Shown: in pieces, positions 40,237 through 52,565 of the stretch | How positions within the stretch are numbered: the stretch's first letter is position 1 | Layout of the letters: the number at the start of each line of letters is the position of its first letter | Assembly: GCF_001949145.1 (NCBI RefSeq) | Contig: NW_019091365.1 | Location: 2,190,371-2,254,370, forward strand | Length of the DNA: 64,000 nucleotides | Source of the DNA: Acanthaster planci | Lineage: Eukaryota > Echinodermata > Asteroidea > Valvatida > Acanthasteridae | Reading direction: 5' to 3' | The notes under the pieces: generated by a model | The model's database searches: none | What the model was told of the DNA's origin: nothing | What the model saw: only the letters and a program-made list of their open reading frames with translations | Program-made: the position numbers and the translations under genes

Positions 40237-42960
40237 TTGTTGGTTACATTCCTTAATGAAGAAATGGTCAGAGTGCTTAACATACCGCTAACGGATGACC
40301 CAGTAGCAAACCTAAATGATCATTGTTCTTTCAAAAAATGTACACGCCCACCTGATTCCGAGGAACAAGATTTCCCGGCTATTCTTATGGACTGCTGTTG
40401 TGTCGACCAGACCCAAACATCAGTGGCTGTAAAAAAAATGGCAGCCGTTGATGGCAAGTGAAGTTCGGCCTTTCCAGGTGCGGCGGTCTGACTTCGATGA
40501 TTTTCTGACAGTCCCGACAATGTCAGACACCATCAGAGAAAAAATCACAGCTGATTCCACCGGCCACATGTCACATAAATCCCCATTTACCAGCTGTGAA
40601 AGGAGTAAAATTTAAAATGCACTTGGGAAAGTTTTCTGCAACTCTTGCCAGAGTTCTTAATCTGTTCATATGAGACAGTCTCTGGAAACAACACAGCTGG
40701 GTTTTCTTTGTTTGAACGACTCTCTTCGAATTTGTTTGATTAGTTTGTGCGCATTGCCATGCTTGCTACCATGGTCCACAAGGCTTATGTCCTGGATGCC
40801 ATTTTTCTACTTTCCGAGGGGGCAAGTACGCGACTCGAGTCTCTCCCCCTCTTGGGAGCAGATTTATATGTATTTCATAGCAAATTTCAAGAAGCCATGG
40901 AAGCAGAAGTCATGTGTTTGGAGGCTACTGAATTAATTTCAGGAAACCCTCTAGCCCAGGCACCATACATGCATCAGCCAAAGGATACAGACAGCCCACA
41001 GGTTCCAGTAAACAACAATTTCTTTGTAAACATCTGAAGTGCATTTGTGGGTGTGGCCAAGCCTCCACATTCAGCAACAGCTCAATCAGGCAGGCTTATA
41101 GCAAGCCAAATTCATCAAGGGTGCACCTCTAGGCCATGATATACCCTCGCCCCAAGACAAGTTATGGCGGATACTTCTGAGTTTTTTTGAGAAAATGACT
41201 ATTCTACTCCTGTGGCCTCCTATTCAGGGCCAGCAGGTGGCTGTTTCAAACATTTGGCAAAGACTTGGGCCTTTTTTTGTCAAGACAAGTGGGTACTCAA
41301 TCGCATTGGGCTGGAATACATCCTAGAGTTTACAATCAAGCCCCCATCAGCTTTTTTGGCTCGTCCAACTTTAATTCCCATCAACTCCCAACAGCATTTT
41401 GTTCTGGAAAACGAAATTCAAACCTTACTTCAAAAAAGGCAATTCACCTTGTACAACCAGAAGATGCCACTCGAGGGTTCCTCAAACCATTTGTCCTTGC
41501 TCCAAAGAAAACCCCTGTTGAATGGCCTCCCATTCTAAACCTGAAACCATTAAACAGATACATTGGCCTGAAAAGATTCAGGATGGAAACTCTATGCACA
41601 GTTCTCGATGCTCTACCAGTACCAGCCTGAGCAGCCTCACTAGACTTACATGTATACATGTGTGATGCATACTTTCATATCCCATTTTACAAAGAGCACA
41701 CCCCATTTCTACGGTTCCTGTAAAATGGCAGAACTTGCGAGTTCAGTTGCCTACTGTTTAGCCTCTCAACAGCCCCAAGGGTGTTTACCAGATAAACAAA
41801 AACTGTCGCATCAATTCTGCGGAGACAGAATATTCAGATCTTTGGTTATCTTGACGGTTGGATCGTCGTGGGTCCTCCAGGGAATAGGTTCTGAAAGCGG
41901 TCAGTTTAGCACAAGATTTAACTCATCGGCTGGAGTTCCTGATAAATCAGAAGAAATCCCAGCTAGAACCCTCCACAAATCTAGTTTATCTCGGTTGGAT
42001 CGTCGTGGGTCCTCCAGGGAACAGGTTCTGAAAGTGGTCAGTTTAGCACAAGATTTAACTCATCACCTGGAGTTCCTGATAAATCAGAAGAAATCCTAGC
42101 TAGAACCCTCCACAAATCTAGTTTATCTCGGATGGAGCTACAATCCTGGACAAAGTGTTGAGAAACTTGGCAATAGCCATATGCTCTGCAGCGACCTCCC
42201 CACTCCCCCGGGCCAATGTTGTCATGTCCAGCTGGAGCGCAGACTGTGACCCAGGGGGTCTTTGGGTCGGAGGCCCAACGAGATTTGTCTAGGATTGCAG
42301 ATCTTATGCACAGCCTGGCCAAACTCACTCCGTACAGAATCAAAAATCTGATAGAGCATGTCACACTTTTCCTTCCCACCAAAAGACTACCAGCCTTGGC
42401 TTGGCTGTACCTTCTGGGCTTTATGGCAAGTTTGGTCGATATTGTACCAGGTGCAGATTAAGAATGAGACCCATCCAACTCCATCTTCTGTTCCACAATC
42501 GACTGAATATTCATCCCTTAGGACATTTTGTCCCTGTAGGTCAACATATTCAAGGTCATTTACGATGGTGGCTGAATGCGGCAAATCTCAAGATCAGTTT
42601 TTCATCTCCGACAGTGACCCTAATTATGGATGCATCCAGTCAAGGTTGGGGGGCACGTCTCGGCATGGAGTCAATCTTGGGATTTGGAACACAGCCGAGG
42701 GCCTTTGCCATATCAATTTCTTCAAGGTACTAGCTGTCAAGAAGGTGCAGATTCATTTTTATCAGACAATAACAGGCAAAACAGTAATTATCAAATCAGA
42801 CAACTCCACTATTGTCTCCTACATACATGTAAATCGCCATATGGTCTCCTCAGCTATGCATGCACACCTGGGACCTTCTAATATGGTGAATCAAGAGTGA
42901 CATACCGGTAGTCTTGACAGTAACCCACATTGTGGGCAAACTAAACCTCATGGTGGATGC
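40237..42960 (+). mobile_element. DIRS-type retrotransposon fragment 1 (gag-like, RT, RNase H)
   Basis: A gag-like acidic segment at about 40,740-41,037 precedes reverse transcriptase motifs: PPILNLKPLNRYIGLKRFRM near 41,530, CDAYFHIPFYKEHTPFLRF near 41,660, LSTAPRVF near 41,770, and YLDGWIV at 41,848, where the catalytic YLDD is changed to YLDG. RNase H follows (LIMDASSQGWGARLG near 42,620; KSDNSTIVSYI near 42,795). A final region with GKLNLMVDALSRGK-like order lies near 42,930. A 137-bp tandem duplication interrupts the RT. The tyrosine recombinase was not found. Multiple stops make it inactive. Confidence 0.75.
41856..42130 (+). repeat. 137-bp tandem duplication inside the RT
   Basis: The segment starting GGTTGGATCGTCGTGGGTCC at 41856 begins again at 41993, with few differences through to about 42,130 (CTAGTTTATCTCGG ends both). 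Two copies with high identity show that the duplication arose after the element died, just downstream of the catalytic motif. Confidence 0.85.
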
Positions 42961-43139
42961 CCTCTCCAGAGGGAAGGTTATTCTGATATAATGGACCCTA
43001 GCGGTACATCCGTCAGTAGTACAACATACATGTACATGTACATGTACATGTATTTTCTGAAGGCTGGATCGCCCTCACATTGATCTTTTTGCCTCAGCCT
43101 TAGAGAGCTTGTCCAAAAGGTTGAACTGCAGTTTGAACG

Positions 43140-45189
43140 CGGACACCACACTTTTTACGGGTCCTTAGCAACCAGCCGACTGTCCACTGCCCGTGCCACC
43201 TTACCATATCAAAGGAACTGACTAACAAAGCCCCCTATTGTTTTTTAAATTGTACACCGGGCGCAGCTAGCAGAATCTGACTGCAGCGGCTGTGGTCGGT
43301 TCCACAGACGCTTTGGAGAGCCGCAGCCAGCGTGTCTAGTTTAATTCATTGGAATCCAGTCCCCTGGCCCTTAATTATTGCACAAGAGTCATGTTCAGTT
43401 GACTTGTGGTCCTTCTTTATAATTTGCATTTTTTTTTGTCAGTGTGTAATAGGATTTAATAGCCCAAATTCATGCACATTGAAATAGTTAGCACTGGCCA
43501 ACCCCTTTCAATTACAATGTCAATTGTCTTCTTTCAGAGGCACAATTTTAAATTCACAATGACTGCTGGTATTCCGATCAGAGCTTGCTATTTAATCTCA
43601 AAGAAATACTTTGTAAAAATGTTTGAGGAGAACCACTGCTGGTTCTTGGATCCCGTCAGAGAAGTACACACAGGAGGTGTCAATCAAAGGGGACTTTTTT
43701 CTTTGCGGATTGGTTATTTTTTACTTTTATTCTGATTCAAAAGGCCCTCGGCCGTAAAAAATTTAATGCCCACATTTTTTTGTGACATAAATAAGCAAAT
43801 ACATGAGAAGGAAGTAGAATTTGTCTTTGTCAAAGAAAATGATTATTGTTGGTCATTTTTTGGCATAATTTTTCAGGGAGAAGGGGCGTAGGTGAATTTC
43901 AGAATGAAGTCTTTCAATCTGAAAACAAAGACTGAGTATGTATTTCAGAAATCTTGCATGTCTTGGCCTCTCAAATAAGCATTTTTTCCCCAATGCTTAA
44001 TGACAGCATACCCGTTTTCTGCTTTAGATTTTTGTGTCTCTTGTTACTATGTTTTTGGTTAAAATTCAAATTATCCTCAAGTTCATGATCATATATAGAA
44101 ACACCCCATACATCATTTCTTCCAACTGTGCAAGCAACTCGAGGTCATCACCCCAAAGCTACTTTGAGAAGTGCTTCAAGTGAGTTTTTAGACTCAACAG
44201 TCTCTAACATATGTCGGTATTTATTTTAATATGGGGGCCAATGTGTATTTCAGGGACATCGCAATTTTAATGACCGTTTAAAACAAGACCAGTTTCACTT
44301 TCCCATTTAATTTTCCTATGTATTTGTCAATTAATTTGTGTTGATTACATTAAATTCATTTACATTAAAAAAGTTGATATACACATTAATTGCAAGGGAA
44401 AAACCTCGTCGTTTCTCACTGTTTTTTCGATATTTAGTGTGACATTTTTGATGGCCTGTTTCATATGACATTTCATACCACTGGCAAAACAAATCATTTA
44501 TTTTCTAACTAACCTATCAACAGAGAGGTAAATTACGATATCGGATAAATCTCCAAATGAAATTCACTTTAATTGAGAATACAGGTGCCGTCATAATCTG
44601 ATATAACATTTTGTTCCTCCAGTTGTTACGAAGTTAAAATCATTTTTGGCTGTTAAAAGCAAACAAAAAGCTATTCCAAATCATTTCGAAAACCTAAAAT
44701 ATCAACTGTACATGTAAGTACTCCCCAAAATACTTCCTACTAACTTGTGTCTGAGATGTCAAACATTTCTGAAGATATCCCTGTCAAATCTCGTCAAAAA
44801 ATATTTTGGTTACTCACAAAAACTCTGCGTTGTAAACAAAAAATTTGTGCAACTTCCAACGTTGGCCTGAGTCAGGATCATATTGCAAGCCTGCATGTGC
44901 TGTGATGTGATCGTCACATGACACAGACATGCCAAGTTCCCGCCATTCCTTCATCATTGAGAAATTTTGATCGAAGGTTTTTGTTACTCATACATGTACG
45001 TTACGCTGTGACAAAAAGTTATGGGTTGCAAGTTTCCTCTCAAGACATGAAGGTAAAATTTACCTGAAACTTAACATATTTGCCAAAAAAAGGAGCATGA
45101 TAGCCACCTAAAACTTAAAAATGAGCATATGGAAGAAAGGAAACATTTTTCCCCTTCATTTCTGAAACACTTGTCGTCGTCGCCATTTT
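43140..45189. other. Intergenic, no gene seen
   Basis: AT-rich and without protein-like frames. The first 200 bases may still be DIRS-derived. An alternating ACATGT run lies at 43,026-43,052. Confidence 0.45.
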
Positions 45190-45500
45190 TCATTTTGCAA
45201 GTTTACCTGTATGTTAATGTCTGTTAACGATGTCATGACATGCCGGCCTAACGGTCCATTCACAGCATGCTGTGTCAAGTTGGTATAGATGCGACGGCGA
45301 CTGTCTTGTGAGCAGCGGAACGTTCGGTGGCAGTGACCACATGGAAACAGTGCAATGCACATTATGCCTCTCGGGAAACAGTCACAGGCACGCGTGTGCC
45401 GCGCTGACTCGGCATGCTGGTGCTGTTTTTGAATGGTCCGCTAGGCTGGCGCGCTGTGACGTCATCAACATACATTAGCATACAGCTCAAATCACAAAAT
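45190..45500. mobile_element. Inverted-repeat (MITE or foldback) element
   Basis: The left arm, from about 45,190, reads TGTATGTTAATGTCTGTTAA and then GATGTCATGACATGCCGGCC, TAACGGTCCATTC. The complement of the right arm reads TGTATGCTAATGTATGTTGA, then TGACGTCACAGCGCGCCAGCC, TAGCGGACCATTC. Similarity continues inward past CAGCATGC, so nearly the whole 310 bp folds on itself. There is no coding capacity. Target duplications were not defined. The class (MITE or solo foldback) is uncertain. Confidence 0.65.
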
Positions 45501-46640
45501 TGGATGTGGGGATTTTGTTGAACTTTTTGGCATAAATGCTTCGTGACATCAAACTTTCTTCGCATTCCACTGGAATATAAAATATGAACCGACATCTAAG
45601 AACATACATGTATATCTCTGCAACTCTGAATTCTTTGAAATTTTCTTCATTATCCAGTAAAGGCAGTTACATGTATGTTTTTAACTTTCAAGTAGGCCAG
45701 TGGGTGCGTGACAAGTTTTTATAGGCCTACCCGTTCAGTCATGACAGTCCAACCTCGTTAATAACAGCACTTTAAATACAAGATTCTCCTTTAACAAGAA
45801 TTCTTTTTTGTGGCCTAATTCTAAGTTTTTCTACATTTTCATTATAAAAGGTTTCTTTTTTTATTCACAAATGTTGAACCCACTGCAATATGTGCAATGT
45901 TTGGTGACAATTGTAATACTTGCATGCATACATGTACAGTGTACCTATGAGCTGTGCCATATATTTGCCATTTAAGCAACTTTGTGTTAAACCAAATGAA
46001 ACTTTGCAAAATGATTAAAAAAATAGCCCAAAAGTGAATTTTGGGAGAAAATGTTTGCCCATTTTTATGTCACCTGAAACAATATCTAGAAATAACAACT
46101 TGTGATGAGAATATTTTATTTATCACTTTGGGATAAAATGCATTATTCACCACAACGCCCATTGTTTAGTCGTTGAAATAGTCCTGGTCATCTGGCTTAT
46201 GCCATGGTGAACATGCTGCTACTGTCTCACCCATCACTGTCTTGCACTAGCTGGCTTAATGGGATCAGCAAAGTGGCTGCATGGCCTTGCATCAATCAGC
46301 TGAGGCCTCACAGGGTTCAGATTATGTAGTACTTCTTCCAGGCAAAGACACCTAAACTGTCTCGAGGGGAATAATTAGTAAAGCCAGAAGGCCACAAGGA
46401 AATAACGGTTGAACCACAGCAAGTTTGGCACTAAAAATGGGCCACTTTGGCTTAGGTTTTCAAGGCGGCAACACACAAATTAAACTCTGCTGGTTTGATT
46501 GCTGCTTTTGAACAACGGTTGTTCTCTACCGCCGAGCTGTTTCAGTCGTTTAGCCAAGGGGGTGGTACCCTTGTTCTGTGTCTGACATTTCCTTTACACA
46601 TGGAAGAGGCAACCCATATGGATTGCTGAAGTTACTACTG
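45501..46640. other. Intergenic, no gene seen
   Basis: AT-rich sequence, with protein-like frames only after about 46,650, where the Ngaro-type element may begin. Confidence 0.4.
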
Positions 46641-46986
46641 GAATTTACAGGCGTTGGCTTGTGCATTGATTTACTGGGACTGCATGCGACAGGTTTGCGA
46701 CATATTCTTTTTGTACATGGATGAGCTGCTGAGATTGCCAACACCTTTCCTGGACTGGGTTGCCGGTCACGGCACAGTAAGTCCCGACAGCAACAGCAGC
46801 AGAAACGCGGGGCCCAATGGTCACCTACACCGTATGTCCCCCGTTGCCCCTGCGGTCGGCCCCGCAAGTCCTCGGCTGCTGAGTCCAGGTCTGCGCCTAC
46901 GAGTGCCGGAGCCTTCACCACTACGGTCGAAACGGATCAGACCACCCCATCAGTCGGCAGATCGATGGCGGAGGATACCGGTGCGG

Positions 46987-47595
46987 NNNNNNNNNNNNNN
47001 NNNNNNNNNNNNNNNNNNNNNNNNNNNNNNNNNNNNNNNNNNNNNNNNNNNNNNNNNNNNNNNNNNNNNNNNNNNNNNNNNNNNNNNNNNNNNNNNNNNN
47101 NNNNNNNNNNNNNNNNNNNNNNNNNNNNNNNNNNNNNNNNNNNNNNNNNNNNNNNNNNNNNNNNNNNNNNNNNNNNNNNNNNNNNNNNNNNNNNNNNNNN
47201 NNNNNNNNNNNNNNNNNNNNNNNNNNNNNNNNNNNNNNNNNNNNNNNNNNNNNNNNNNNNNNNNNNNNNNNNNNNNNNNNNNNNNNNNNNNNNNNNNNNN
47301 NNNNNNNNNNNNNNNNNNNNNNNNNNNNNNNNNNNNNNNNNNNNNNNNNNNNNNNNNNNNNNNNNNNNNNNNNNNNNNNNNNNNNNNNNNNNNNNNNNNN
47401 NNNNNNNNNNNNNNNNNNNNNNNNNNNNNNNNNNNNNNNNNNNNNNNNNNNNNNNNNNNNNNNNNNNNNNNNNNNNNNNNNNNNNNNNNNNNNNNNNNNN
47501 NNNNNNNNNNNNNNNNNNNNNNNNNNNNNNNNNNNNNNNNNNNNNNNNNNNNNNNNNNNNNNNNNNNNNNNNNNNNNNNNNNNNNNNNNNNNNNN
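46987..47595. other. Assembly gap (609 N)
   Basis: A run of 609 undetermined bases within the Ngaro-type element. The missing part should hold the reverse transcriptase and the start of RNase H. Confidence 1.
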
Positions 47596-47637
47596 TTTGC
47601 AGTGCGTTGTTGAGGTTCCCAGTTAGTTCAGCGCAAA

Positions 47638-47904
47638 GTGCTTTTCCGCACAGACAATGAAGCAGTAGTGCACATCATCAACAACCAGTCATCTACTTGC
47701 AACCAGATCATGCATTTAGTGCGAGCTTTTGTTTGTCAGTGTCTGCAGTTCGATATCACATATAAGGCCGCGCATATCCCAGGGGTACACAATGAAATTG
47801 CCGATTCCCTCTTACGTTTCCAGGTGCATCGCTTCCGGGCCCTGGCCCCAAAGGCCAACATACATGTAGCAATGACGCCGGTCCCCGACCTCCTCCGGGT
47901 GTAA
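47638..47904 (+). pseudogene. RNase H domain, Ngaro type
   Basis: FRTDNEAVVHIINNQSS with the catalytic Asp in TDN, then MHLVRAFVCQCLQFDI, and AAHIPGVHNEIADSLLRFQV. The last motif with His and Asp (HIPG...N.IAD.L.RFQ) is the hallmark of DIRS/Ngaro RNase H. It degrades the RNA of the RNA-DNA hybrid. The start is lost in the assembly gap. Confidence 0.85.
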
Positions 47905-47915
47905 TAGAAGGTGAG

Positions 47916-48222
47916 ATGCACCGGTTATTGGTGGCTGCTTCAATGGCAAAAATGCACAAAACATACCAGATGGGTTGGTGTGCGTTTTGTTCATTTATGG
48001 GCCAACGACCTAATGAAACTAAATATGCTTCTAGTAACAATGTTCGGCAGTTTATAGCATGGCTGTCGCTCCAGCATCTTGCCACGTCAGCTATAGCTCC
48101 TTACATGTATGTATCGCATTAGGTTTTCCCCTTGAGCAGATCAAGACAATGGGCCGCTGGCATTCGGAGGCCGCTCAGCGTTATATTCTCCCGCCGGTAT
48201 CGTGTCATTTTCCCAACGTGTA
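47916..48222 (+). pseudogene. Tyrosine recombinase relic, Ngaro type
   Basis: It starts with an arm-binding helical segment (MHRLLVAASMAKMHKTYQMG, WCAFCSFMGQRP, NVRQFIAWLSLQHLA), then a stop. The core containing the first catalytic Arg is deleted. In another frame the C-terminal end survives: IKTMGRWHSEAAQRYILPP, whose Tyr is at the expected place of the nucleophile. It would integrate the circular DNA form; it is inactive here. Confidence 0.7.
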
Positions 48223-48386
48223 ATCAGACTGAGACAATAGCTGGTCTTGTGTGCATAGCATAGGGAACTGTCCATCTATTGGATGATATAATTAAGAATA
48301 AATAAAAATCAATAACAATATACAAATATATAAACTACTACAAGTAAAACTAATATTTAAGAGCAACAACGACATCGGAACATTCC

Positions 48387-48995
48387 TTGTTCCTCTCTCC
48401 TTTGTTCATAGGGGATGTTTGGATACTTGGGGATTCCATCATAAGTCGAGCAGAGACCACACTCAGGACTAGGCACGATGTCTGCTGGAATGGCCTGGGT
48501 GGAGCGAAATATAGTGACTTAACAAAATTAATGGCGGAACTCGCAGCAAGATGGCCTCGTCCGGCCATGCTAATCGTCCATTAAGGCACTAACGAGTTGG
48601 TTGAGACCATTTTTTTCTGTTTCCGACAAAGACTGGCACTTTTCATGCGAGAGTGTCTTGACACTTACCCAGTGGTGCAGTTGGTTTGGTCGGATATTTT
48701 ACCGTGCGCCTGTTACTTTGGGTCTACTAATCCATCAAAAATGGAAAAGAAGAGCCACGCAATCAATAGGTGGGCATGTTCGCTCGGTAGTCGACTGGGA
48801 GTGTCAGTGCTGCACCACCCTCAGTTCCGATGGTCAGAGTTGGCATTGTATCTTTTCGATGGCGTCCACTTATCTGACATGGGCAACGAATATTTTAGAG
48901 CCAACTTAAAGACTTCATCATTACTGCCTTTGAAAAATAGAATCGTTTCCCAGGATGTGGGCCTAATGGGTGGCATTGTTCACGTGTTTGCTTAG
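48387..48995 (+). pseudogene. SGNH/GDSL hydrolase ORF of the retroelement, one in-frame stop
   Basis: Block I is VWILGDSIIS with the nucleophile Ser; block III is GTNELVE, which matches G-x-N-[D/E]; block V is FDGVHLSDMGNEYF with the Asp-x-x-His pair. So all four SGNH elements are visible. One TAA at 48582-48584 lies just before GTNEL, and the same frame continues to 48,995. SGNH ORFs are known from Ngaro-type and some LINE elements; their role in retrotransposition is unclear. Otherwise this is the best-preserved coding region of the element. Confidence 0.7.
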
Positions 48996-49384
48996 GTAGT
49001 ATAAGAAAGGGTGGCTCGGGTGTCCGGGCGGTCATCCCAGTGGGGAGCGTGTTGCGTATCTGGCAGGAACTTCCTGGGAGCGACACGCAGTTTCCGAAGT
49101 AAACAAATAAACAATTTAGGCAACTTATCTCGCAGTGATTATAACGTAAACTTAGTTGTTAGTAATGTTTCATTTTGTTTTTCTTAAACACTACGCCAAG
49201 CACCCTCTTGTTCTGGTGGGGCTTACTCCAACCGCCTGTTCAAGCGGTGGAAAAACGGCGTGCTTTATGTAAGATTTTCTTAATTTGTAAAGGATAAATA
49301 GAATCACATGACTATTAATTATAGGACAAGCACCTACAGGTTCCGGTGGGGTTTGTCTGCATGGCAAGTGTGCCAAGGAATTCC

Positions 49385-49600
49385 AACTTGTTATGCCAAG
49401 TGTGGCAAGTCTTTCTGCTAACAACCTTGCCTTTTTCTGCCAAGTGTGGCAAGCCTTTGGCAAGTTTGTTCCTGTTTTTCTGCCAAGTGTGGCAAGCATC
49501 TCTTTGGCAAGTGTGCCTGAGTTTCTGCCAAGTGTGGCAAGTATGGCAAGTGTGCCAGGAAATCTTACAGAATTTCTGCCAAGTGTGGCAATAGAAAATG
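49385..49600. repeat. Minisatellite, ~45-bp period
   Basis: Five copies of a core CTGCCAAGTGTGGCAAG (first copy variant ATGCCAAGTGTGGCAAG) occur at about 45-bp spacing, with an extra GGCAAGT half-unit in several intervals. The core contains TGCCA/TGGCA, an inverted repeat. It lies directly after the possible terminal repeat of the Ngaro-type element and may belong to its end structure. Confidence 0.7.
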
Positions 49601-49609
49601 GCTTTGAAA

Positions 49610-51480
49610 TCGGCAAAAACAAATAAACCTGCCGCTCAAAATCTTTGCCAAAAACCAAAACGTAGTTATTCAAAGCAAAAATCATTTACATTTATTGCAT
49701 GTATGTACATGTATTATCAATTACATATCAACAAGTTTTGAATTTGTTTAGACAATTTTGAAAATTTGACCACCATGGCACACATTTTGCCCCCTATTTA
49801 GAATAAAGACCCATGTACATGTTAAAGTACTGAATAAAGCGGGTATTTTTGTCCCGGACTTTTCTTTTTTAATAGATGTATACCAACATGTACATGGCCA
49901 TTGCGTACGTTTTTGGTGAGTAAAATATAATATACGCCCATAAAAGTGTAAATGTTAGTCCATACTTCAGGCAAATGCAAAAATGAAGCGAATACAACGT
50001 CATGAAAATTTGCAGCAATATTTTGCCAGAGATGAAGTGAGTTAGACTTCTGCAAATTCTGACCTCTGAATTTTGCGTACGTGTTTGCTTTCTTGCCAAA
50101 TATGAACTGAACCATTTATAACGAGCACCTTCAAATCGCGGTGGCGAAAAGACGTACACAGTGCATCACACTGGTTTGTGCTCGGCTGGACCGTTGGCAG
50201 AGAAGGCACGAGGGGAATGCGGCAACCAGTCAATGTACAGTTCCTGCCAAAAAGGGTTCCACTACATGTACATGGTATACGACTGCAGCTCTACAGTTGC
50301 AAGTCAAGAAAACACTGCCGTCACAAATTTTTCTGCAGGTTGATTCACAAAATGTGATTTCATGTCTATGTTTGTGTTTTCTGTGTTCCTGTACAATGTA
50401 TGTACTGCTCGTATTCAAAACAAACGTGTTTCCACAAAATTTCAAGCCGCAGAACAAGGCTAATCGCCCGCCCCTCCAGATGCGTCACGCACTCTTACAA
50501 CGCGATACACAGACATCATTTTCCAGTTTCCTGTAGTCATGACAAACGTAAAGCATGATTCAAAAATCAATGATTTTTAAATTGATTCTACAAATGTCAA
50601 AACAAAAATTCCCTTCCCCATTCCAATAAAAATACGCCCAAATAAGTTTGCTTGACTACCCCCAAATTGAAAAGTCGAAAAGGTTTTGATCTAGAATTTT
50701 TCCCACCATTTTACTTCCTTTGATCTTAAGAACAAATTAGCAGAGTTTCAAAGCAAAATGTTGTTTAATTTTATAATAACTGTAAACAAACAACTAAGAA
50801 AAGCTTAGCCTCTGTGTTTCTCTATTTTCAAGAAGTGACAAATGTCACATCGTTTAATCCTTGCACGAGTCTACATGTAGGTGCACACATGCGTGCCAAC
50901 GATGCTGTACATGAACACCTGCACACATGTTGAAATACAGGATAGTTCTCTCTGTGTGTGATTCGATGTTGTGCCGAGTAAAATATATATTTTCAGGCAT
51001 TGCGCGGATCACCTTTGTAGCATACACAGAGCCTGCTTTTTTGTGACAGTCTGAGAATTCACCATGTTTATGTCTCCGATGCTTTGAATTGCAGATGCAG
51101 CACCCACTTTACACATTCCGAGGATAACCAGTAGATATATGTGAACATGTACATGTACACCGAGCATCTGTCTGTGCACCAAGCATAGAATGTTTGGGTT
51201 GACCGTGATCGCTGTGGTTGGCATGCATAATTCAAGAGCATCAGCATAACAATTGGGTTCCTCCCGAGGCTGCCTTGTTAAATGTTCTTTGCATGAGTGA
51301 ACTTCAACGTAGTCACCGCAGTTCCTAGCAACAGGGTTTAACTGCGGTGACCGTGTGCGGTTAAACCATGGCGACCTTTTGAACAAGACCCCTTAAACAA
51401 CCACTAACCAGTATACTGTGCACGCAGCCCCTATTCAAACACTTGGGCAACAGATGCATTTTCAGTGAACTGGAGAAACA
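49610..51480. other. Intergenic, no gene seen
   Basis: No coding region is supported. A perfect palindromic pair (TGTTTGGCTA / TAGCCAAACA) sits at 51,481-51,501, close to the start of the next retroelement fragment. Confidence 0.4.
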
Positions 51481-51499
51481 TGTTTGGCTAATAGCCAAA

Positions 51500-52565
51500 C
51501 ATGTTTCTCCATAGCCAATGGCTATGTGTTCCACTGATCTCTCTCCTTCCAAAGGTTGTGAGAAAGAAACTGTACATGAAGAGTCGGAACATTGCAAAAT
51601 CATTCTCATTGCCTTGTTCTGGCCTCGCCAACCTTGGTTCTAGAGACTCTGGCTCACCCACCAGATCCAGAGGCACTCCACCTAATGTGCTAGCTATTGT
51701 CAAGCGATCCTTATGAACAGGAGGACTTTCAGCAGACGCAGCGTCAACTGCTGCCTGCTGCCCACAGCAACTGTAGGACAGATACGCAATTTCTGCATGT
51801 ACATGTAGAAGGTTCACTCACGGCCTGTCTGTATCCACAATTAGAGGCTATTGATCAGCAACAGCGGCAATTCATGCTGGATACTCTGACAGGTCAACAG
51901 GCTTGAATAACAGTCTTTTAAAACATCTGCAACGGGGAATGTTCAGAAGTCGCCCACCTTTGCGCTGCTTAGTTCCCTCTTTTAAAGCCTTGACCAAATG
52001 TCTATTTGAACCTCTGGCCAATGTCTCTCTGAGTACATTTAAACTTGAAAATGAAAATAGTTTTTCTGGTAGTAGTGGCTACTGCTAGGAGATGCAGTGA
52101 ACTCCAAGCCCTTGTTGTAGAACAGGGTAATGTTTGTTGGGAACCAAACGGTGTGCTGTTACTTCCTCATAAAATGTTCCTGGCAAAGAATCAGTCACCT
52201 TCATTCCAACCAACAGAGATCTTATAACATAGATAAAGAAGCATTTCTTCAGTCAGCGATGATAAGCTCTGGTGCCCAGTCCAGGCTCTCAATTTGTACA
52301 TTAATCAAGCTAACAGTACGGTATAAAGTCCCTACGGGGTGAGACTACTCAGTTGTTTATCACTACAACCCAACCTCACTCTGGAGCATCAAGGGAGACA
52401 GTCTCTCGATGGATAGTAAGGACAATCAACATGTCTTTGCCAAACTGGCCTGCACGGTCGGAGAAATATGGGAAAATAAGGTTTAACAGATGCAAGTATC
52501 GTCCCCATGTGGACTTTGATTCGGAGGATTACAAGCAGTGTTCTGGCTCGGGCATTTTAGCGTAG
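51500..52565 (+). mobile_element. DIRS-type fragment 2 (tyrosine recombinase)
   Basis: Plus-strand frames hold an N-terminal part (51,650-51,910), LLKHLQRGMFRSRPPLR with PLANVSLSTFK near 51,910-52,050, ATARRCSELQALVVEQ near 52,080 with the first catalytic Arg region, and a C-terminal TQPHSGASRETVSRWIV near 52,365. The last matches the His-x-x-Arg block of DIRS recombinases. Frames are joined only through several shifts, and no RT was found with it. Confidence 0.7.

Larger units (their letters stand above)
46650..49090 (+). mobile_element. Ngaro-type tyrosine-recombinase retrotransposon with SGNH ORF
   Basis: After the gap come RNase H, a tyrosine recombinase relic and an SGNH hydrolase ORF, all on the plus strand. 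This is the order known for Ngaro-group elements. The 5' part before the gap (from about 46,650) is GC-rich and Pro/Ser-rich but not identified. Two partly matching segments, CAAGCACCCTCTTGTTCTGG at 49,198 and CAAGCACCTACAGGTTCCGG at 49,325, may be remains of terminal direct repeats, but this is not proven. Confidence 0.65.

Noticed and set aside
46654-47660. Long plus-strand frames of 231 and 319 codons
   Set aside because: Most of their length is the run of N; only the ends are real sequence.
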